IMG/VR virus record: IMGVR_UViG_3300047510_002514
Location: 1 to 21,698 of that record
Origin: a virus
DNA: 21,698 nt
Strand: one strand, 5' to 3'
Shown: positions 19,159 to 21,698 of the stretch, one piece after another
Layout of the letters: each line of letters begins with the position of its first letter
Numbering within the stretch: the first letter of the stretch is position 1
Notes under the pieces: model-generated
The model's database searches: none
What the model saw: the letters and a program-made list of their open reading frames with translations, nothing else
Told to the model about the DNA's origin: nothing
Translations under genes and position numbers: made by a program

Positions 19159-19232
19159 TCCTCTGGTAGTCTATTGGTAAGGACAGGCAGACAATGCACT
19201 TGGAAACTAGGTTCGATTCCTAGACAGAGGAC
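19159..19232 (+). tRNA. tRNA-like gene with broken anticodon stem
   Basis: TCCTCTG (19159-19165) pairs with CAGAGGA (19225-19231). The D-arm GTCT..GGAC has a TTGG loop, and the T-arm is CTAGG-TTCGATT-CCTAG (19207-19223). The acceptor is one layer longer than normal because an unpaired G19166/A19224 sits between it and the other arms. The 17 bases where the anticodon arm belongs (19186-19202) form no 5-bp stem, so no anticodon can be named. It is a pseudo-tRNA or a divergent one. Confidence 0.55.
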
Positions 19233-19237
19233 CTTTT

Positions 19238-19310
19238 GCCCGATGACCCAGCTAGTGAAGGGACCTGCCTTACAAGCAGGCATCGGTAGGGGCGGAACCT
19301 ATATCGGGCA
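19238..19310 (+). tRNA. tRNA-Val (anticodon UAC) with abnormal T-loop
   Basis: The acceptor GCCCGAT pairs with ATCGGGC. The anticodon arm is CCTGC-CTTACAA-GCAGG (TAC), and the variable loop is CATCG. The T-stem GTAGG/CCTAT is intact, but the loop reads GGCGGAA instead of the near-universal TTCRANY, so U54 and U55 are missing. It probably shares the upstream tRNA transcript. Confidence 0.85.
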
Positions 19311-19315
19311 TACTT

Positions 19316-19323
19316 GATAAATA
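19316..19323 (+). promoter_or_regulatory. Late promoter motif GATAAATA (overlapping AATAAATA at 19320)
   Basis: Two overlapping late-type motifs lie 13-17 bases before the Dps ATG. The predicted start leaves a very short leader. Confidence 0.4.
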
Positions 19324-19340
19324 AATACAAAAAGAGTATA

Positions 19341-19775
19341 ATGGAAAAACTGTTTAAACTCTTAAGTGATGCTCAGTCATCACTTTTTGTTTTATTTCAT
19401 AAAACTTGGGCGTTTCACTGGAATGTAGTTGGAGAAGATTTTACTCAACTACATCAACTCTTTGGCGGACAGTATGAAACGATGTTTGAAGAGATTGACA
19501 GACTCTCCGAACATATGAGATACTTAAATGTAAAACCATTAAGTTCTCTTTCAAGAATGCTTGAGGTTACACAAATTAAAGAGGCAGCAAGTTCATCTGG
19601 AGCAAAAGATATGCTTCAAGAACTTCTGGATAATAACACTAAGTTTTGTGAGTTGATGGTAGAGATTTCGGAAGAAGCAGAGCAACAAAAGTCTTATGCA
19701 ACTGCTAATCTAGTTCAAGATTTAATGGAATCTCACGGTAAGTTTGTATGGCAATTAAGATCACATTTACAGTGA
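19341..19775 (+). CDS. dps: Dps-family ferritin-like DNA-protection protein
   Basis: This 144-residue protein belongs to the Dps/ferritin-like family, dodecameric iron-storing proteins that protect DNA from oxidation. The N-terminal helix leads to HKTWAFHWNVVGEDFTQLHQ, which is the Dps signature (H26-W-N-V-x-G, H38). MFEEIDRLSEHMRYLNVKP follows. Compared with E. coli Dps (H51, H63, D67, D78, E82), the equivalents are H26, H38, G42, D53 and E57, so one ferroxidase aspartate is replaced by glycine. The ATG at 19341 was chosen; an in-frame TTG at 19314 is less likely. No Lys-rich DNA-binding tail is seen. It sits amid tRNAs. It may protect phage DNA or capture host iron (inference). Confidence 0.88.
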   Translation: MEKLFKLLSDAQSSLFVLFHKTWAFHWNVVGEDFTQLHQLFGGQYETMFEEIDRLSEHMRYLNVKPLSSLSRMLEVTQIKEAASSSGAKDMLQELLDNNTKFCELMVEISEEAEQQKSYATANLVQDLMESHGKFVWQLRSHLQ

Positions 19776-19790
19776 TGAGGATGAAGAACA

Positions 19791-20042
19791 ATGTTATCAA
19801 TAAGATGCAAAGATTGTAATAGAGAACTAACAGGACACCACTCAAAAACAGTTACTTGTGGATGTCCGAATATGGCAACAATTCGTGGAGATAAGATTTC
19901 GGCACTTGACTTATCTCGCATTGTTATGCTAAACTCTTTAAAAGAAAATCAAAAAAAAGGTGTGCTGACTTCTCAAGATATTGCTTGGCAAGAAGCACGT
20001 CGCCAGCGTAAAGTTAGGCGTCTTGATTTTGAAGTTCGTTAA
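19791..20042 (+). CDS. Small Cys-motif protein, putative zinc-binding (83 aa)
   Basis: This 83-residue protein has CKDC (about 6-9) and VTCGCP near residues 21-26, a CxxC...CxC arrangement suited to a zinc knuckle. It then has MATIRGDKISALDLSRIVML and a basic C-terminal half (EARRQRKVRRLDFEVR). The start ATG follows GAGGATGAAGAA. I recall similar proteins as conserved unknowns in marine phages. DNA or RNA binding is plausible from charge but unproven. Confidence 0.78.
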   Translation: MLSIRCKDCNRELTGHHSKTVTCGCPNMATIRGDKISALDLSRIVMLNSLKENQKKGVLTSQDIAWQEARRQRKVRRLDFEVR

Positions 20043-20054
20043 GAACTGAATATT

Positions 20055-20139
20055 GGAAAGGTGGTCGAGTGGTTGAAGGCTCCAGTCTTGAAAACTGGCG
20101 ATGTGAAAGCATCCGTGGGTTCGAATCCCACCCTTTCCG
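20055..20139 (+). tRNA. tRNA-Ser (anticodon UGA)
   Basis: An 85-base type II tRNA. The acceptor GGAAAGG pairs with CCTTTCC. The anticodon arm is CCAGT-CTTGAAA-ACTGG, the variable arm is GATGTGAAAGCATC and the T-arm is GTGGGTTCGAATCCCAC. The discriminator is G. Confidence 0.97.
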
Positions 20140-20199
20140 TTAAGAAGCATTAAAAATTTAAGATTCTCTTCAACAGTGTTACTCTTTGAACACAAATCG

Positions 20200-20227
20200 T
20201 TGACGTTCAAAAGTCCAGAACTAGTAT
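20200..20227 (+). promoter_or_regulatory. Possible sigma70-type promoter
   Basis: TTGACG (20200-20205), a 16-base spacer and TAGTAT (20222-20227), or TATATA with a 19-base spacer. It would drive the small-ORF set beginning at 20252. The -10 box is ambiguous. Confidence 0.4.
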
Positions 20228-20251
20228 ATAGTAGTAATACGAACTAGAAAA

Positions 20252-20401
20252 ATGGATCAACGCACCTATGATAATTGGGTGAAGATCAAAGAAACTTTTG
20301 AGGCTTCTGGTAACACTGATAATATGTTCTATAAAAGAGCAGTTGAGATAGTTAAAACCCGTAGAGATCCTCTTGCAAAATTTCTTGGAGATGAGAAGTG
20401 A
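20252..20401 (+). CDS. Small phage protein (49 aa)
   Basis: MDQRTYDNWVKIKETFEASG then NTDNMFYKRAVEIVKTRRDP and LAKFLGDEK: a helical, soluble 49-residue protein with a look I associate with cyanophages. AACTAGAAAA precedes the ATG, a poor ribosome-binding site. The stop shares a base with the next start (TGATG). Function unknown. Confidence 0.7.
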   Translation: MDQRTYDNWVKIKETFEASGNTDNMFYKRAVEIVKTRRDPLAKFLGDEK

Positions 20402-20601
20402 TGGAACCTCAAGACGAATTTATTACTCGTTCAGAAGTTCAGGAGATGATTGATGCAGCAATACGACGACACAACCGTAATGCTTCTATCATTAGTATGT
20501 GCGTCGGTTGGGTGGTTCTTGCTTTATTTGCTGAGGGACTACTGAGACTGATTGGTATTATTCCCCCACTCTTACCTTGGCTTAAGATCACGTTAAACTA
20601 A
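20401..20601 (+). CDS. Small membrane protein (66 aa)
   Basis: A 66-residue protein. An N-terminal charged helix (EPQDEFITRSEVQEMIDAAI, then RRHNRN) precedes a hydrophobic segment IISMCVGWVVLALFAEGLL and a second hydrophobic part LIGIIPPLLPWL. One or two membrane passes are likely, with the N-terminus inside by the positive-inside rule. The start overlaps the previous stop by one base, and GGAGATGAGAAG lies upstream as a Shine-Dalgarno. Confidence 0.72.
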   Translation: MEPQDEFITRSEVQEMIDAAIRRHNRNASIISMCVGWVVLALFAEGLLRLIGIIPPLLPWLKITLN

Positions 20602-20705
20602 TGTCAGAAGAAGATTTAGAAGAACTACTAAAAAGAGTTTTACAACAAAAGATGAATGAACTTTTTGAAGAACCTTCTACATACGAGGACGAAGACGATG
20701 AATGA
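20601..20705 (+). CDS. Tiny acidic helical protein (34 aa)
   Basis: MSEEDLEELLKRVLQQKMNE, then LFEEPSTYEDEDDE: a 34-residue amphipathic helix with a strongly acidic tail. It overlaps the upstream gene by one base (TAATG) and the next by 8 bases. The coupled layout is the main support. Confidence 0.55.
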   Translation: MSEEDLEELLKRVLQQKMNELFEEPSTYEDEDDE

Positions 20706-20787
20706 CCGCATCTATACAGCACTCACAATCTTTGGTATAATAGGATTGTTAATCATTTGGTCCCTAGATCACGCATATATAAAATGA
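20698..20787 (+). CDS. Tiny single-span membrane protein (29 aa)
   Basis: MNDRIYTALTIFGIIGLLII then WSLDHAYIK: 29 residues, one hydrophobic helix. The ATG is inside the end of the previous ORF with GAGGACGAAGACG upstream. The stop overlaps the next ATG (ATGA). It resembles photosystem small subunits only in size and topology. Confidence 0.5.
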   Translation: MNDRIYTALTIFGIIGLLIIWSLDHAYIK

Positions 20788-20900
20788 TTTTCCATATCGT
20801 AGAAGCACTCGCAGCAAATCCATTTTTTCTTTTTCTCTGCGGGTGCGGGTTGACAATCGTACCATTTGCTGGTATTATGTTTATACATAGAGACAAGTAA
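20784..20900 (+). CDS. Tiny membrane protein with CGC motif (38 aa)
   Basis: MIFHIVEALAANPFFLFLCG then CGLTIVPFAGIMFIHRDK: 38 residues, mostly hydrophobic with a CGCG turn and a basic end. Coupled to the upstream ORF by ATGA. Its 3' half contains the promoter of tRNA-Pro. Confidence 0.5.
   Translation: MIFHIVEALAANPFFLFLCGCGLTIVPFAGIMFIHRDK
20850..20878 (+). promoter_or_regulatory. Sigma70-type promoter for tRNA-Pro
   Basis: TTGACA (20850-20855), a 17-base spacer and TATTAT (20873-20878) inside the coding region of the 38-residue ORF. The predicted start, about 20885, is 16 bases before the tRNA. TTGACAATC is shared with the tRNA-Gly promoter. Confidence 0.68.
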
Positions 20901-20974
20901 CCGGGTTTAGCGCAGTTTGGTAGCGCATCTGCTTTGGGAGCAGAGGGTCGCAGGTTCGAATCCTGCAACTCGGA
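20901..20974 (+). tRNA. tRNA-Pro (anticodon UGG)
   Basis: The acceptor CCGGGTT pairs with AACTCGG (one G-T pair). The D-arm is GCGCAGTTTGGTAGCGC, the anticodon arm is TCTGC-TTTGGGA-GCAGA and the T-arm is GCAGGTTCGAATCCTGC. The discriminator is A. Confidence 0.97.
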
Positions 20975-20990
20975 CTCATAAAATCACTTT

Positions 20991-21224
20991 ATGAAAATGA
21001 ATCCAGAAATCGAAAAACTTCCATCCTTTACAATTGAAGAGTTTCAAGCAGATTTTGATAACCTTATGAATAGAGTAGAAAGCGGTGAGACACTACTCAT
21101 CAAAAGTCAACACGGAAATGCAGTAATGGTTCCTTACAAAGAAGTGGTTAGTATATGTAACGAAGCAAATGTGGATCTTGAAGAGATAGTCAAGATTCAC
21201 ACAGACCACGAAGAAGGGTCTTGA
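20991..21224 (+). CDS. Phd/YefM-like antitoxin-type protein without a toxin partner
   Basis: This 77-residue protein has the Phd/YefM N-terminal fold pattern. SFTIEEFQADFDNLMNRVES, then GETLLIKSQHGNAVMVPYKEV, parallels the family pattern (IS..EF...L..LL..V..GE.V.IT..GKPVAVLVP..EY). The C-terminal tail is acidic (LEEIVKIHTDHEEGS) where antitoxins bind a toxin. No toxin gene follows; a tRNA promoter starts at its stop. It may act as a repressor, or neutralise a host toxin during infection (inference). The ATG at 20991 or 20997 could start it; neither has a clear Shine-Dalgarno. Confidence 0.75.
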   Translation: MKMNPEIEKLPSFTIEEFQADFDNLMNRVESGETLLIKSQHGNAVMVPYKEVVSICNEANVDLEEIVKIHTDHEEGS

Positions 21225-21249
21225 CAGAGCGTTCCAGGTCCGCTACTAT
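21221..21249 (+). promoter_or_regulatory. Sigma70-type promoter for tRNA-Ile
   Basis: TTGACA (21221-21226), a 17-base spacer and TACTAT (21244-21249). The predicted start, about 21256, is 8 bases before the tRNA. The -35 box overlaps the stop of the antitoxin-like gene. Confidence 0.65.
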
Positions 21250-21263
21250 AGATCTGGTCTTAA

Positions 21264-21335
21264 GGGACTGTCGCCTATGGGTTAAGGCCCACTGCTTATA
21301 ACGGTGTGAACTGAGTTCAAGTCTCAGCAGTCCTA
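21264..21335 (+). tRNA. tRNA-Ile (anticodon UAU)
   Basis: The acceptor GGGACTG pairs with CAGTCCT. The D-arm is GCC..GGC with GGG, the anticodon arm is CACTG-CTTATAA-CGGTG and the T-arm is CTGAG-TTCAAGT-CTCAG. Anticodon TAT would read AUA directly. Confidence 0.9.
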
Positions 21336-21337
21336 CT

Positions 21338-21377
21338 TTGCTTATCCATTTTGTAGTGGGTTTTTTAGGATAAGCAA
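21338..21377 (+). other. Long hairpin after tRNA-Ile with T-run in the loop
   Basis: TTGCTTATCC (21338-21347) pairs with GGATAAGCAA (21368-21377), 10 bp. The 20-base loop contains TTTTTT. The T-run is in the loop, so this is not a standard terminator; it may be a 3' processing or stability element. Confidence 0.55.
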
Positions 21378-21398
21378 CAGAAAACCTACTTGAAAAAA

Positions 21399-21484
21399 GG
21401 AGAGTGAAAAACCCCAGCTGCAAGTCGGTGCGAAACAGACCTATGACTTGTATTGCGCTTCTGTTTCACTGTATGGATCTCTCC
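21399..21484 (+). ncRNA. Pseudoknotted RNA candidate upstream of a zinc-type ORF
   Basis: Stem 1 is CAAGTC/GACTTG (21421-21426 with 21445-21450). Stem 2 is GAAACAGA/TCTGTTTC (21432-21439 with 21460-21467). The two interleave as an H-type pseudoknot with loops of 5, 5 and 9 bases. An outer helix GGAGAG/CTCTCC (21399-21404 with 21479-21484) can enclose it. An alternative AGTGAAA/TTTCACT (21403-21409 with 21464-21470) would compete with stem 2. Candidate roles are a riboswitch-like leader or a free small RNA. Confidence 0.5.
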
Positions 21485-21500
21485 TCCAACATACATTTAT

Positions 21501-21508
21501 TATAAATA
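21501..21508 (+). promoter_or_regulatory. Consensus T4 late promoter TATAAATA
   Basis: An exact TATAAATA, 26 bases before the ATG at 21535. It is flanked by the inverted repeat ACATACA (21489-21495) and TGTATGT (21511-21517). It would bypass the pseudoknot leader. Confidence 0.75.
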
Positions 21509-21534
21509 GGTGTATGTATACGTTCATAACCAAA

Positions 21535-21698
21535 ATGATTATCTGTAAATCCTGCGGTAAAGAAGTTGAACAACATCCACGAAAAGGTGGAAGAGCAAAA
21601 CTCTATTGTAATGAAACTTGCCGAATGAAATGGAGATATAGAAATGATCCTTGTGTTATGAACAGAAACACTTATACTGAACAAAAAGAACGTGCATA
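21535..21698 (+). CDS. Small zinc-binding-type protein, 3' truncated by window
   Basis: The visible 54 codons read MIICKSCGKEVEQHPRKGGR, then AKLYCNETCRMKWRYRNDP, and continue to the window end. CKSC and CNETC (CxxC...CxxxC) form a zinc-ribbon-like site resembling zinc-finger domains in which the second pair is followed by a basic Arg/Lys/Trp helix. I chose the ATG at 21535; an in-frame ATG at 21514 coincides with the predicted late transcription start and is less likely. A nucleic-acid-binding role is likely; function otherwise unknown. Confidence 0.75.
   Translation, partial: MIICKSCGKEVEQHPRKGGRAKLYCNETCRMKWRYRNDPCVMNRNTYTEQKERA

Noticed and set aside
19029-19160. tmRNA tag reading frame
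   Set aside because: A frame from GCC at 19068 gives AKTSPQVDV then stop, but it does not end in Ala-Ala and no pseudoknot precedes it; insufficient for a tmRNA call.
19047-19283. Minus-strand ORF of 78 codons (MPACKAGPFTSWVIG...)
   Set aside because: It covers tRNA-Val and the tRNA-like gene on the opposite strand; no ribosome-binding site or coding signal.
19314-19342. TTGATA-N17-TATAAT as promoter of dps
   Set aside because: The -10 box overlaps the Dps ATG, so transcription would start inside the gene; no downstream start codon fits the Dps fold. Probably chance in AT-rich sequence.
19938-20210. Minus-strand ORF of 90 codons containing GGIRTHGCF
   Set aside because: Antisense of tRNA-Ser, a typical false ORF.
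20698-20787. Small photosystem subunit (PsbT/PetL-like)
   Set aside because: Only size and one membrane helix agree; no sequence signature supports it.
20753-20968. Minus-strand ORF of 71 codons (MQDSNLRPSAPKADALPN...)
   Set aside because: Antisense of tRNA-Pro; same artefact type.
21190-21423. Minus-strand ORF of 77 codons
   Set aside because: Antisense of tRNA-Ile and the neighbouring RNA element; no coding features.

Overview
The window is a segment of a T4-like (myovirus) genome from the marine cyanophage type, or a close marine relative. The evidence is the T4 replication order gp43-uvsX-gp41, then gp61-nrdA-nrdB, all on the plus strand with 1-20 base overlaps; small proteins and MazG of kinds I associate with marine T4-like phages; AT-rich sequence; T4-type late promoter motifs (NNTAAATA) before many genes; and a large tRNA cluster. 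No photosynthesis gene lies in the window, so the host (Synechococcus, Prochlorococcus or another marine bacterium) is an inference.

Layout. 1-3994: early replication block (gp43 C-terminal part, UvsX recombinase, gp41 helicase, MazG, a small protein). 4018-4136: a terminator with a promoter superimposed on it, driving tRNA-Ala. 4166-10709: a late, largely structural block. It holds a putative nuclease-like protein, a nucleotidyltransferase that starts with a T4-style capsid-targeting peptide, a Lys-rich virion protein, a small membrane protein, a beta-rich structural protein, two small conserved proteins and a coiled-coil membrane protein. 10709-10878: structured spacer and an early promoter. 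10879-15433: primase gp61 and class Ia ribonucleotide reductase (nrdA, nrdB). 15461-18283: small proteins, a GIY-YIG nuclease, a secreted phage lysozyme, a histone Hc1-like protein and three unknowns, separated by strong hairpins. 18284-21484: tRNAs (Arg, Leu, Gly, Asn, Val, Ser, Pro, Ile) interleaved with structured non-coding RNA candidates, Dps, a Cys-motif protein, a set of tiny overlapping (mostly membrane) ORFs and an orphan Phd-like antitoxin. A Cys-rich zinc-binding-type ORF runs off the 3' end.

How it works together: gp43, UvsX, gp41 and gp61 form the core replisome and recombination machinery. MazG and NrdAB act on the nucleotide pool. The tRNAs read A/U-ending codons common in the phage. 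Dps and the Hc1-like protein may act on DNA or iron. The most unusual parts are the RNA elements: a roughly 220-base chain of contiguous helices containing a perfect T-arm (18935-19154), an H-type pseudoknot (21421-21467), a 7-bp closed element (18288-18367), and tRNA-like genes with abnormal arms.
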